Part shown: positions 32,373-41,547 of the stretch, one piece after another
How the letters are laid out: each line of letters opens with the position of its first letter
Position numbering within the stretch: the first letter of the stretch is position 1
Assembly: GCF_024220585.1 (NCBI RefSeq)
Contig: NZ_JAMXKF010000011.1
Location: forward strand, 62,001-126,000
DNA: 64,000 nt
Source of the DNA: Dyadobacter diqingensis
Lineage (GTDB): Bacteria > Bacteroidota > Bacteroidia > Cytophagales > Spirosomataceae
Direction of reading: 5' to 3'
Made by a program: the position numbers and the translations under genes
The notes under the pieces: model-generated
What the model saw: the letters and a program-made list of their open reading frames with translations, nothing else
What the model was told of the DNA's origin: nothing
Database searches by the model: none

Positions 32373-33815
32373 TTAATAATTGCTATTCTGGATCAACACG
32401 CCATTACTCAAATCGACTTCACGTTGCGGAAGCGGGAAGTAATAATGTTTCGGTTTTACGAAATTACGGCTCGGTTTGTAAGGCCCGCGGGCAATCTTAT
32501 AATGAGCGGAAATGTCGATCAAACCTGCTTTGTCCCAGCGCATCAGATCCTGATGTCTTTCATTTTCACCCGCAAGTTCCACCCGGCGCTCGTGCATGAT
32601 ATCCTTGATCGCTGCGTTCGTGATCGATTTCAAACCGGCACGTTTTCTTACCGTATTCAATTCCGTATCGCCATTTTGTCCTGACCGTATCTTCGCTTCT
32701 GCCACCAGAAGATATACATCGGCCGAGCGAAGGAAAGGCGAATTTAAACTCTGGTCCATATCCCCCGTAGCCGTAAACTGCGTGTATTTCCTGAATGCAT
32801 AACCCGTCACACGCGTCATATCGGCTGTAAATTTGACATTTCCCTGAGAACCCTGCGTCACAGTATCACCCGGACTGAAAATAGAATAGGCTCGTCTTGG
32901 GTCACCTGCTTCAAATTCGTTGACCAGATCCTGGATCGGTTCATGAAAACCCCAGCCACCAAAAGCCTGTGGCGTGTGGTAATAAGCGGGGGAGTTATCG
33001 GTGGTCCACCCTGTTTCATATTGAAGTGAAAACAATGTCTCGGTGTTATTCTCGGTGACCAGTTCAAAGTTCTGATTATAGCCCGTTGCCAGTTTGTAGG
33101 CAGCATTTGACGTTACTTTGGTACCGGCTTCAACGGCTTTCGCCCAATTTTCCTGATAAACATATAGTTTGGTCAGGAAACCATAGGCAGCTCCCTGTGT
33201 TACACGGCCTCCTTCGGCAGCCTCATACGTTACCGGCAACAGTGATGCTGCTTTCTGGAAATCGGCCTCCGCCTGGGCGCGCACTTGCGCCAGCGTTGAT
33301 TTTGGTTTGTTATAAGTCTGGTTAATGGCATCTTCTTCCAGTAAAATCGGGACTTCTCCGTAGATTAATGAAAGCCGCCAGTAGACGAATCCTCTCAAGA
33401 AATAAGCTTCGCCCATGCTGCGGTTACGCAGCGCATCATCCATCTTGACTTTCGGAGCGTTGATCAGCACTGCATTGGCTCTTGAAATAACTTCGTATTT
33501 GGTCGACCAGGTTGCCAGAATGTGTGAATTGGAAGCATCGAAGGTGAACATTTCCAGGGCAGTCTCATCAGCATGGTCACCCGCACGGTTCATATCATCC
33601 GAGCAGTTATCGAAGGTATATTCTGTATGCGCGAATCCGTCTTCGTTTAATAATGGGGCATAAATGGCGTTGGTAGCGGCCACAACGTCGTCGCCGTTGC
33701 GCCAGTATTGCTGTGATGTAACCTGTCCGTATGGCGTTGTTTCGAGTAAGTTATCCTGACAACTGATCAACGTTGCAAGAAAAATATAGCCGGCGAGTGT
33801 AGTTATCTTTTTCAT
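32373..33815 (-). CDS. SusD/RagB-type nutrient-binding outer-membrane lipoprotein
   Basis: 480 residues. Lipoprotein signal ends in ATLISC (Cys19). The family blocks are clear: TPYGQVTSQQYWRNGDDVVAATNAIY at the N-terminus, RGFVYWRLSLIYGEVPIL and a TPR-like helical core. The C-terminus has IKDIMHERRVELAGENERHQDLMRW and LPQREVDLSNGVLIQNSNY. It caps its SusC partner encoded 42 bases upstream and binds the substrate before import. It is probably controlled by the ECF sigma/FecR pair. The substrate is unknown because no enzyme gene accompanies it. Confidence 0.93.
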   Translation of the reverse strand: MKKITTLAGYIFLATLISCQDNLLETTPYGQVTSQQYWRNGDDVVAATNAIYAPLLNEDGFAHTEYTFDNCSDDMNRAGDHADETALEMFTFDASNSHILATWSTKYEVISRANAVLINAPKVKMDDALRNRSMGEAYFLRGFVYWRLSLIYGEVPILLEEDAINQTYNKPKSTLAQVRAQAEADFQKAASLLPVTYEAAEGGRVTQGAAYGFLTKLYVYQENWAKAVEAGTKVTSNAAYKLATGYNQNFELVTENNTETLFSLQYETGWTTDNSPAYYHTPQAFGGWGFHEPIQDLVNEFEAGDPRRAYSIFSPGDTVTQGSQGNVKFTADMTRVTGYAFRKYTQFTATGDMDQSLNSPFLRSADVYLLVAEAKIRSGQNGDTELNTVRKRAGLKSITNAAIKDIMHERRVELAGENERHQDLMRWDKAGLIDISAHYKIARGPYKPSRNFVKPKHYYFPLPQREVDLSNGVLIQNSNY

Positions 33816-33857
33816 AAATAGTAGAAATTCTGCTGGTATAAAATCTGAACGTTAGGA

Positions 33858-36800
33858 TTAGAAAGATAGCGAAGCACCGATTGTCCATGTTCTGGCCAAA
33901 GGATATTGAGCATAATCAACATTAAGCTGGTTGTATTGCCCTGTACCGCCGCCAACATATCCGAGTTCAGGATTTAAGCCGGAGTATTTTGTAAACGTGA
34001 TGATATTCTGACCCGTAACATAAATTCTCGCTTGCGACATTTTTAATTTACCGATCACCGATTTAGGAATGGTATAACCCAGTGTCATATTTTTCAGGCG
34101 TAAGAAATCACCTTTTTCAACGAAAAGATCCGAAGGACGGAAATTGCGGTTGGCGTTATCGATGCTTACGCGTGGAACCGTATTGCTCGTCCCGTCGCCA
34201 TGCCAGCGGTTTTGTTCTTCGGCATAAAGATTAAAGGAATAACTCGCGTCAAGTCCCTGCATCCGGTCTGCGTTGTAAATGGAGACACCGCCCACACCGA
34301 CAAAAAACAGGTTAAGGTCAAAACCTTTGTAATTAACGCCTGCTGAAAACCCGTAATTGATTTTAGGCTGAGGGCTGCCAATGATGGTTCTGTCCTGATC
34401 GTCAACGACACCGTCCTTATTCAAATCAACGAAGCGGACGTCGCCGGGATGGATTTGCCCGTCAGTGCGGCGGGAATCATTGGCGATATTGGCATCAGAA
34501 TCAATCTGACCCTGGTTTTGATAAAGACCATCGGTTTTGTATCCATAAAAAGTGCCATAGGGATGCCCTTCATACGTGCGGACAATTTCCTGCTGCCCTC
34601 TTCCGTATAACTGCGTGGCGAGGAAACCGCCTGGAGTAGCCAGTTTGGTAATTCTGTTTTTGATGAACGTTGCGTTCCCGCTGAAATTGAAGGTGAAATC
34701 TCCAACGCTATGGCGATAAGAAGCTTCCAGTTCAAGTCCCTGATTTCTCAGCTGCCCAATGTTTTGATCAGGAATTGTAGAAGTTCCGATGGTTCCGATC
34801 GATGGAGGTGCCAGAAGCATCTTCTTCGTATCCTTCACAAAATAGTTTGCGGAGAAATAAAGACTGTTTTTCAACAACCCTGCTTCCAGACCGAAGTTGC
34901 TCATTTCGGCAGTTTCCCAGCCGATATGAACGTTGGCAAGTCTGCTTTGCGCAGCGCCGGCAATTTGATTTTGTACGCCTCCGTTGCCAAATGCATAACG
35001 GTATGACGAATTGATCAAAGCAAGATATTGCAGAGAAGCTACGTTTTGGTTACCCAATTGTCCCCAGCCACCGGTTAGCTTGAAGTTGCTGAAAATCGGA
35101 AGGGCATTTTTGAAAAAATCTTCCTCTGAAACTCTCCATCCTGCTGAAAACGCAGGGAAATAACCCCATTGGTTGCCGGGAGCAAACTTGGAAGAGCCAT
35201 CACTGCGGACAGTCGCAGTGAACAAATAGCGGTCTTTGAACGAATAATTTACCCGGCCAAATACGGAAGCCAGTGCATCATAAGTGCGTCCGCCATTGCC
35301 TCCGTCGGAAAGGGGGATGGAAACAATGGTTCCTGCATATTGCATGTAGCGCAGGGACATATCTTCGCTGGCAAAATCACGCCCGCGCTGGTTGGAATAA
35401 ATATCATTGAAAGTCTGGGAAGTATAACCACCAACCAGATTTAGCGAATGCTGACCAAATTTTTTGTCATAAGACAGGAAATACTCCTGAAGGAACGACC
35501 AGTTTTTATCGTGGCTCAAACTTAGCTGATTGTAGGAATTAGTCCTGAACTGATCGTTGATTTTAATGTCAAAAGTATGGCTTTCTCCAAAAGTAGCATC
35601 CATGGCCACGTTGGCACGAAGTTTAAGCCCTTCCAGAATTTCAAGTTCGCCGGTAACGCTGCCCAGGAAGCGGTTGCGGATATTGTCCGTATCCTGATTG
35701 TCAACCGTGAAAATCGGGTTGTTGATATCTCCGAAAGCACCAATCCCCTGCGTAGAGCTGTAAGATCCATCGGCATTTTTAACGGGCAATCCCGGATGAA
35801 AACGAATGGCACTCCAAAGCAAACCTGTTTGTGAGGATTTGGTATCGGGAGAGCTGTTATGGGTATTCGTAAACTGGAAATTCTGGCCAATTTTAATACG
35901 TGAGCCGATTTTGTGGTCCGAGTTTATACGAAAAGTAAGCCTTTTGTAATTTGAATTACCGATGATACCTTTTTCATTATAATAACCACCCGAAATGGCG
36001 AAAGAAGAATATTTTCCGCCACCTCTGATCGAGGCATCATAATTTCTCGTAATGCCTTGTTTCAACAACTCATCCTGCCAGTTGGTAAGCTGGGTCTGGT
36101 ATTTTGGATCCTGCCAGATCGCCGGAACCGGCAGCCCGTCGTTGGTATAAGCTTCACGTTTTAAAGTAGCCAGCGAATTGGCATCCAGTACATCCAGTGT
36201 TTTGATCCGGTTGGTTACACCCAGGTATCCGTTTACCGTAAGCGCAATCGGATTATCGAATTTCCCGCGTTTGGTTGTGATGATGATCACTCCGTTGGCA
36301 GCCCGTGTTCCGTAAATCGCGGAAGCCGAAGCATCTTTTAAAATTTCAATGGATTCGATATCATTGGGATTGACATCGTTCATGGTGCCTGATGGCACCC
36401 CGTCAATCACAACAAGTGGAGTTGAATTGTTTACTGTTCCAAAACCACGGATCTGAATTGTTCCGGCATCTCCCGGAGCACCGCCATTTCTGACGATATT
36501 AACCCCGGCTGCGCGGCCCTGAAGGGCCTGCTGAGCACCGCCAGACGGCAGATTCTGGAAATCGGAACCTTTTACGGACGACACAGCGCCAGTCACATCT
36601 TTCTTTTCCTGGGTTCCATAACCTACAACTACCACCTCTTTCAGAGCGCTCACATCAGGCACGAGTGATATGTTGACGACATCACTTTTATCCAGCGCAA
36701 TTTCCTGGCTGACATAACCTATAAATGAAAATTTCAGCGTTACAGCGCCATCTCCAACGGCTAACTGATAGTCGCCTTTTTCGTTGGTAGAAGTTCCCTG

Positions 36801-37298
36801 CTGCGTACCGAGTACGAGAATATTAACGCCAGGCAGTCCTTCGCCTTTCTCATCGATCACCTTGCCCGAGATTTTACGCTCGATCAGTTGATTAGGGAAA
36901 AGCAGTCCCTGGGATGGAATTGCGGTTCCCGATGGCTTTTTTCTCAGCAAAATCCGGGTGTTGCCGACCACTTCGTATGAAACATTCAACGGATTTAATA
37001 TCTGGTCAAGTACCTTGTTCAGCGGTCCTCGCAATTCCTTTAAAGAAGTGCTTTGCGAGTTTTGTATGCTGCTCGTGCTATACACAAATTTCACATCCGC
37101 CTGTTTTTCGATAAGGTTAAGGATCTTTTTAATCTCCATCGATTCCACCTTCAGCGAGATTTCCTTGCTAAGCAACTCCTGGCCGCGCAGGGTATGGGCC
37201 ATGGAAATACCACAGCATAAAATCGAAATAAACAGTTGCTTTACGGTAGTACGCATGACTTTGTAAACAACCCTTTTGAGGGGTATTTTTTTATTCAT
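33858..37298 (-). CDS. SusC/RagA TonB-dependent transporter with STN signalling domain
   Basis: 1146 residues. A signal peptide lies in the first about 40 residues. An STN domain (ISLKVESMEIKKILNLIEKQADVKFVYS, about 46-115) is followed by a carboxypeptidase-regulatory-like domain (ISGKVIDEKGEGLPGVNILVLG, about 143-215) and the plug with EVVVVGYGTQEKKDVTGAVSSV (about 220). The 22-strand barrel ends TWTIGASLSF. The STN domain signals to FecR, which matches the FecR and ECF sigma genes upstream. ATG 37298 gives a 14-residue basic pre-signal stretch seen in many relatives; ATG 37256 is the alternative. The imported nutrient is unknown. Confidence 0.94.
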   Translation of the reverse strand: MNKKIPLKRVVYKVMRTTVKQLFISILCCGISMAHTLRGQELLSKEISLKVESMEIKKILNLIEKQADVKFVYSTSSIQNSQSTSLKELRGPLNKVLDQILNPLNVSYEVVGNTRILLRKKPSGTAIPSQGLLFPNQLIERKISGKVIDEKGEGLPGVNILVLGTQQGTSTNEKGDYQLAVGDGAVTLKFSFIGYVSQEIALDKSDVVNISLVPDVSALKEVVVVGYGTQEKKDVTGAVSSVKGSDFQNLPSGGAQQALQGRAAGVNIVRNGGAPGDAGTIQIRGFGTVNNSTPLVVIDGVPSGTMNDVNPNDIESIEILKDASASAIYGTRAANGVIIITTKRGKFDNPIALTVNGYLGVTNRIKTLDVLDANSLATLKREAYTNDGLPVPAIWQDPKYQTQLTNWQDELLKQGITRNYDASIRGGGKYSSFAISGGYYNEKGIIGNSNYKRLTFRINSDHKIGSRIKIGQNFQFTNTHNSSPDTKSSQTGLLWSAIRFHPGLPVKNADGSYSSTQGIGAFGDINNPIFTVDNQDTDNIRNRFLGSVTGELEILEGLKLRANVAMDATFGESHTFDIKINDQFRTNSYNQLSLSHDKNWSFLQEYFLSYDKKFGQHSLNLVGGYTSQTFNDIYSNQRGRDFASEDMSLRYMQYAGTIVSIPLSDGGNGGRTYDALASVFGRVNYSFKDRYLFTATVRSDGSSKFAPGNQWGYFPAFSAGWRVSEEDFFKNALPIFSNFKLTGGWGQLGNQNVASLQYLALINSSYRYAFGNGGVQNQIAGAAQSRLANVHIGWETAEMSNFGLEAGLLKNSLYFSANYFVKDTKKMLLAPPSIGTIGTSTIPDQNIGQLRNQGLELEASYRHSVGDFTFNFSGNATFIKNRITKLATPGGFLATQLYGRGQQEIVRTYEGHPYGTFYGYKTDGLYQNQGQIDSDANIANDSRRTDGQIHPGDVRFVDLNKDGVVDDQDRTIIGSPQPKINYGFSAGVNYKGFDLNLFFVGVGGVSIYNADRMQGLDASYSFNLYAEEQNRWHGDGTSNTVPRVSIDNANRNFRPSDLFVEKGDFLRLKNMTLGYTIPKSVIGKLKMSQARIYVTGQNIITFTKYSGLNPELGYVGGGTGQYNQLNVDYAQYPLARTWTIGASLSF

Positions 37299-37346
37299 AA
37301 TTTTAAAAGTTTTTGTGGTTAACGAAACGCAAAAACGTGGAAATAT

Positions 37347-37406
37347 CCTGCTGATTTTCAGCAGGGGACTTTATCGGTGCCGGTTATGTTAGAGCATTCC
37401 GGCACC
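37347..37406. terminator. Two hairpins between fecR and susC
   Basis: CCTGCTGA at 37347-37354 pairs with 37358-37365 around TTT. GGTGCCGG at 37376-37383 pairs with 37399-37406, with a plus-strand T-run after it. They fill the 124-base gap between fecR and susC. On the minus strand neither is followed by a strong T-run, so partial termination or transcript-end protection is as likely as full termination. Confidence 0.45.
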
Positions 37407-37422
37407 TTTTTATTGTTGTAAA

Positions 37423-38424
37423 TTATTTGGTACATCCTTCGCCTCTTACAAAAAGCGTTGTTCCGCGCCGTTCGTAACTTGCGTTAACAGACTTGCAAAT
37501 CAGATCCAGCTGCTCAAAAAGTGAAAGATCAGTCAGATCACCGGTGAACAAACAGGTTTCCACCGCATCATTTTCGATCACGATATCAATTCCGTAAGCC
37601 TTTTCAAGTAAAGAAAATGCGTCTTTTACCGGTGTTTCCAGAAACGAAAACCCATGGGTAGATAGCAACTGGGAAGTCGTAATAACCGGGTTCTCGACGA
37701 TAGCCAGTTCCATTTTTTTTGATTTTTTGTCAAAAACAATTTTTTGATTCCGTGTCAGAATCACCCCGTTACTGTTTGCGGAAACCTTATCGGCCACTTC
37801 ATACACGGATACACGGCCGGAAGTAACCAAAACTTCAATTGAGCGCGCATCGTCGTAGGATTTAACGGTGAAACTTGTGCCCAGCACCTGCGTTGCCAGG
37901 TTCTCCGTAGATACCACAAATGGTTTAGCAGGATTTCTTTTTACCTGAAAAAATGCTTCACCATGTAAATAGACTAACCGGCGTTCCTCTCCGAAATGTT
38001 CGGGGAAACTGATGCTGCTCTTTTGTTTTAAAATGACTACGCTCCCATCCTCCAACGGAACACGCTGGGGACTGTTGGAAGTATTTTTCACTTCGATAAC
38101 CCCGCGGTTTTCAATCGTTTCAATGCTGGCGGATTCTTTATTTTGGATTCTGTTGACGAGAAACCAACTGCCGGAAACCAGGAGGATCGAGGCGGCAATA
38201 CCTTTAATCCACGGTAAAAAACGGATTTGCCAGGGCTCTCCAATTGTACTTTTATGAAGTTTTTGTTTTATCCGGTCACCGATCTGCTCTTTTTCAGATT
38301 CGAAAACGGGAGACGCCAGGGGAGGATTATTTTCCAGATATTCCAGGACATACTTTTCTTCCTCGGGTGTTTGCTCGCCCGACAGATATTTCTGCAACAG
38401 TATATCGAAGTCAAATTGATTCAT
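37423..38424 (-). CDS. FecR-family anti-sigma factor
   Basis: 333 residues. The N-terminal cytoplasmic part (FDILLQKYLSGEQTPEEEKYVLEYL) should bind the sigma factor. A single membrane helix (IKGIAASILLVSGSWFLVN, about residues 73-91) follows. Then comes the periplasmic FecR domain (VPLEDGSVVILKQKSSISFPEHFGEERRLVYLHGEAFFQV, VLGTSFTVKSY) and a C-terminal DUF4974-type STN-like domain ending DLICKSVNASYERRGTTLFV. It receives the substrate signal from the STN domain of the SusC downstream and releases the ECF sigma factor encoded 24 bases upstream. Confidence 0.92.
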   Translation of the reverse strand: MNQFDFDILLQKYLSGEQTPEEEKYVLEYLENNPPLASPVFESEKEQIGDRIKQKLHKSTIGEPWQIRFLPWIKGIAASILLVSGSWFLVNRIQNKESASIETIENRGVIEVKNTSNSPQRVPLEDGSVVILKQKSSISFPEHFGEERRLVYLHGEAFFQVKRNPAKPFVVSTENLATQVLGTSFTVKSYDDARSIEVLVTSGRVSVYEVADKVSANSNGVILTRNQKIVFDKKSKKMELAIVENPVITTSQLLSTHGFSFLETPVKDAFSLLEKAYGIDIVIENDAVETCLFTGDLTDLSLFEQLDLICKSVNASYERRGTTLFVRGEGCTK

Positions 38425-38448
38425 CTTTTATGTTTCAGCGGAGTGATT

Positions 38449-39003
38449 TTAGTTTGGTGTGTGATAGATCCAAAGGTGGTCTTTCAATATTTTAAGCGAC
38501 CTGGTAATATGATATTCGACAGCCTTTTCGGATAAATTCAGCTCTTTGGCGATATCCTTCACCGACTGATTCTCAAACCGGCTCAGCTGAAAAATTTTGC
38601 TCGTTTTCTCAGGAAGTTTTTTCAGAGCGGCATCCAGAGCCTGGGATAAATCTGTAAACTCAACATCATTATCGGTGATGGAAGCTTCCTGCATTTTTTG
38701 GAGGAGAATGTGTTCCTTGTACTTCCGCCAGGTAATTTTCGACTTGATGAAATTGGTTATCAGGTGTTTCATCGAAAGTACCAGATAGGAGCTGAGATGC
38801 CGGATATTACTCTGATCTCTCCGGTTCCAGAGGCTTTCAAATAAATCATGTACCAGCTCCTCGGCTTCTTCCCTCGTGCCGATCTGATGATAGGCGATAC
38901 AAAAAAGTTTGTACCAGTAACGGTCGTAGATTTCCCCGAAAGCACGTTTATTGCTTTCATTGAGTTGAATAACCAGCTGTTCATCGGTTAATAACTTGAT
39001 CAT
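38449..39003 (-). CDS. ECF RNA polymerase sigma-70 factor (Bacteroidota family 1)
   Basis: 184 residues from ATG 39003 (MIKLLTDEQLVIQLNESNKRAFGEIYDRYW). Region 2 contains LFCIAYHQIGTREEAEELVHDLFESLWNRRD. Region 4 holds LPEKTSKIFQLSRFENQSVKDIAKELNLSEKAVEYHITRSLKILKDHL, an helix-turn-helix. An upstream ATG at 39039 adds 12 residues without family support. It is followed by fecR and susCD, forming a cell-surface signalling system. It probably drives its own locus. Confidence 0.92.
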   Translation of the reverse strand: MIKLLTDEQLVIQLNESNKRAFGEIYDRYWYKLFCIAYHQIGTREEAEELVHDLFESLWNRRDQSNIRHLSSYLVLSMKHLITNFIKSKITWRKYKEHILLQKMQEASITDNDVEFTDLSQALDAALKKLPEKTSKIFQLSRFENQSVKDIAKELNLSEKAVEYHITRSLKILKDHLWIYHTPN

Positions 39004-39192
39004 GGGGTTTCCGCTATGTGGATACAAATGTATAGTCAAACAAAGAATAAAAATCCCTAAACCTGTTTATGATTATTTTAATTATTTTTTTGTAACTGTC
39101 TCTCTAATTAATAAATTTAAAAAAGTGCGTAAAACTAAATTGTTGAAAATCGATACTTTGGGGAAATAATATTGGGTTGGGGAGGGATTTTG

Positions 39193-39224
39193 TTTGTCAG
39201 ACTCCAAATTTCTTATTAGTTTTA
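39193..39224 (+). promoter_or_regulatory. Candidate promoter for guaB
   Basis: TTTG at 39193-39196 is followed after 20 bases by TAGTTTTA at 39217-39224, seven of eight bases of the TAnnTTTG box with ideal spacing for a Bacteroidota sigma-ABfr promoter. A start near 39230 leaves a leader of about 25 bases and excludes the in-frame TTG at 39194 as the guaB start. Confidence 0.5.
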
Positions 39225-39253
39225 CCTGGCAAATAACAAATCGATTATTTGCT

Positions 39254-40726
39254 ATGAGCACAAATCCCACCAAAGTCCTCTTCGAGGCGCTTACTTACGA
39301 CGACGTTCTTTTAATGCCCGCCTATTCGGAAGTACTTCCGCGAGACACCAAAACTATTACCCAGCTTACGAGAAAAATTTCTCTGAACATACCGTTTATT
39401 TCTGCCGCGATGGATACCGTTACCGAGTATGAACTGGCTATTGCCATGGCTCAGGAAGGCGGGATCGGTATTATCCATAAAAACATGAGTCTCGAGGCGC
39501 AGGCTGAGCAGGTGCGCAAAGTAAAACGTTCGGAAAGCGGGATGATCCTCGACCCGATTACGCTGACCGAAGGCGCCACGCTGGGAGACGCGTATCAGAT
39601 TATGGGCGAATTTAAAATTGGTGGTATTCCGGTTATTGATGCATCCCGAAAGCTGATCGGGATACTGACCAACAGGGATCTTCGTTTTCAGCGGGAAATG
39701 TCGAAACCTGTTACGGAAATCATGACCAGAGAGCGGTTGATTACTGCTTTGGAAGGAATTACACTGGAAGAGTCGGAAGCGATTCTGGAAGAATATAAAA
39801 TTGAAAAACTCCCGATCGTCAACAAAGATTATCAGCTGACAGGGCTGATTACCTACCGCGACATTCTGAAAAGAAAATCCCACCCTAATGCGTGTAAGGA
39901 TGAATACGGCCGGTTACGCGTTGGGGCGGCAGTCGGCGTCACGGCTGATCTGCACAAACGCGTGGAAGCGCTGGTAAAAGCGGGTGTGGATGTCGTGAGC
40001 CTGGATACGGCACATGGGCATCATGTCAATGTGATTGAATCTGTAAGGAAACTGAAAGCTGCATTCCCCAATTTACAGGTTATAGCCGGTAATGTGGCAA
40101 CGGGCGATGCTGCAAAAGCCCTGGCTGATGCCGGTGCGGATGCCGTAAAAGTAGGCGTAGGACCTGGCAGTATTTGTACCACAAGGATCATTGCAGGTAT
40201 CGGTGTTCCTCAGTTAACCGCAGTTATTTCAGCTGCCGAGGCTTTGGAAGGGACCGGTGTCCCGGTTATTGCGGACGGCGGAATTCGTTTTTCGGGGGAT
40301 GTTACCAAAGCCATTGCCGGCGGGGCAAGTACGGTGATGATCGGTTCAATGCTTGCCGGCACCGATGAAGCACCGGGAGAAATCGTGATTTATGAAGGTC
40401 GTAAATTTAAACTTTACCGGGGAATGGGTTCTGTGGAGGCCATGGAAGAAGGCTCGAAAGACCGTTATTTTCAGGATGCGGAAGATGATATCAAAAAGCT
40501 GGTTCCGGAAGGAATTGTAGGACGTGTTCCTTTTAAAGGAAAAGTTTCCGAAATCATTTACCAGATGGTCGGTGGACTGAAAGCCGGGATGGGTTATTGC
40601 GGAGCTCCTGATATAACTGCATTACATCAGGCCCAGTTTGTAAAAATAACGACAGCGGGCTCCAAAGAAAGCCACCCGCATGATATCATGATTCAGAAGG
40701 AAGCACCGAATTATTCTTCGAAATAA
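39254..40726 (+). CDS. guaB: Inosine-5'-monophosphate dehydrogenase
   Basis: 490 residues from ATG 39254. It oxidises IMP to XMP with NAD in GTP synthesis. The TIM barrel starts LTYDDVLLMPAYSEVLPRDT. A CBS pair is inserted at about residues 95-205 (ITLTEGATLGDAYQIM, VNKDYQLTGLITYRDIL). The catalytic Cys is in VGVGPGSICTTRIIAGIG (about 305), then the DGGIRFSGDVTKAIAGGAS phosphate loop and the flap KLYRGMGSVEAM. The frame continues upstream to TTG 39194, through the promoter candidate, so it is not used. A strong terminator follows. Confidence 0.95.
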   Translation: MSTNPTKVLFEALTYDDVLLMPAYSEVLPRDTKTITQLTRKISLNIPFISAAMDTVTEYELAIAMAQEGGIGIIHKNMSLEAQAEQVRKVKRSESGMILDPITLTEGATLGDAYQIMGEFKIGGIPVIDASRKLIGILTNRDLRFQREMSKPVTEIMTRERLITALEGITLEESEAILEEYKIEKLPIVNKDYQLTGLITYRDILKRKSHPNACKDEYGRLRVGAAVGVTADLHKRVEALVKAGVDVVSLDTAHGHHVNVIESVRKLKAAFPNLQVIAGNVATGDAAKALADAGADAVKVGVGPGSICTTRIIAGIGVPQLTAVISAAEALEGTGVPVIADGGIRFSGDVTKAIAGGASTVMIGSMLAGTDEAPGEIVIYEGRKFKLYRGMGSVEAMEEGSKDRYFQDAEDDIKKLVPEGIVGRVPFKGKVSEIIYQMVGGLKAGMGYCGAPDITALHQAQFVKITTAGSKESHPHDIMIQKEAPNYSSK

Positions 40727-40751
40727 TTTTCTGATTTTAACCAGATAGTGA

Positions 40752-40792
40752 AACAAAAAATGCCCTGTTGATGAAACAGGGCATTTTTTGTT
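40752..40792. terminator. Bidirectional intrinsic terminator, guaB/dedA
   Basis: Perfect 18-bp stem AACAAAAAATGCCCTGTT (40752-40769) with 40775-40792 and a five-base loop. The A-run and T-run flank a GC-rich core (TGCCCTGTT/AACAGGGCA), so it should work in both directions between the converging guaB and dedA genes. Confidence 0.9.
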
Positions 40793-40833
40793 ATATTAAT
40801 GATCACTGAAAATTTTTGGCGATAAGCCAGAAC

Positions 40834-41490
40834 TTATGCTACGTTCGTTTTTGCCATTTTGCTTTTAAGAAACTGATAGATCATTGGCAACACGGAGAAC
40901 CCGATGATTCCAAAAATAACCAGCTCGAAGTTTTTCTTAACCACTTCCATATTTCCGAAGAAATAACCCAGAAGCGTTAAAGAAGGAACCCAAAGAAGAG
41001 CACCCAGGACACAATAGCCAATGTATTTCGAATAATTCATACTGCCCGCACCTGCAACAAAAGGAGCGACGGTACGAACGATAGGAATAAAACGCGCCAT
41101 AATCACCGTGCTTCCACCATGTTTTTCGTAGAAAGCTTCGGTTTTTTCAAGGTATTCTCTTTTCAGGAATAATATTCTTTCCCGTTTTTTAATCTCGCCA
41201 CCGAATTTTTTACCCATAAAATAATTGAGATTGTCGCCCAAAAGTGCTGCAACAATTAAAATTATAATAATAAGGAAAACGTTTAGTCCCGTTCCTTCAT
41301 TGGCAGCGATTGCGCCAGCCGCAAAAAGAAGTGAGTCACCAGGCAGCAGTGGCATAATAACCAGGCCGGTTTCTGTGAAAACAATCAGAAACAGAATTAC
41401 ATAGGTGAGCGTACCATATTCCTGTACGATATCAAACAAATGCTTATCCAGGTGAAGGAAAAAGTCAATAAACTGCGTTAAAAATTCCAT
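40834..41490 (-). CDS. DedA family membrane protein
   Basis: 218 residues. Hydrophobic re-entrant helices and the family signature ETGLVIMPLLPGDSLLFAAGA (about residues 40-60) are followed by GDNLNYFMGKKFGGEI and HGGSTVIMARFIPIVRTVAPFVAGAGSM, with the conserved R-x-[IV]-P-x-[VI]-R block. DedA/VTT proteins flip lipids such as undecaprenyl phosphate or phosphatidylethanolamine and support the proton-motive force. C-terminal helices end in KSKMAKTNVA. It lies 57 bases after the ComA-like gene on the same strand. Confidence 0.93.
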   Translation of the reverse strand: MEFLTQFIDFFLHLDKHLFDIVQEYGTLTYVILFLIVFTETGLVIMPLLPGDSLLFAAGAIAANEGTGLNVFLIIIILIVAALLGDNLNYFMGKKFGGEIKKRERILFLKREYLEKTEAFYEKHGGSTVIMARFIPIVRTVAPFVAGAGSMNYSKYIGYCVLGALLWVPSLTLLGYFFGNMEVVKKNFELVIFGIIGFSVLPMIYQFLKSKMAKTNVA

Positions 41491-41547
41491 TGCTTTTTTT
41501 AAGTTTAACTTATTAGTTATAAATATGAAAGGTGAGTTTTAAAACAG

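Noticed and set aside
37376..37406. Plus-strand intrinsic terminator between fecR and susC
   Set aside because: There is no plus-strand gene upstream for it to serve; I keep it only as a hairpin in the minus-strand operon.
39194..39253. Extended guaB start at TTG
   Set aside because: The added 20 residues run through a promoter-like element with ideal spacing, and family members start at the ATG at 39254.
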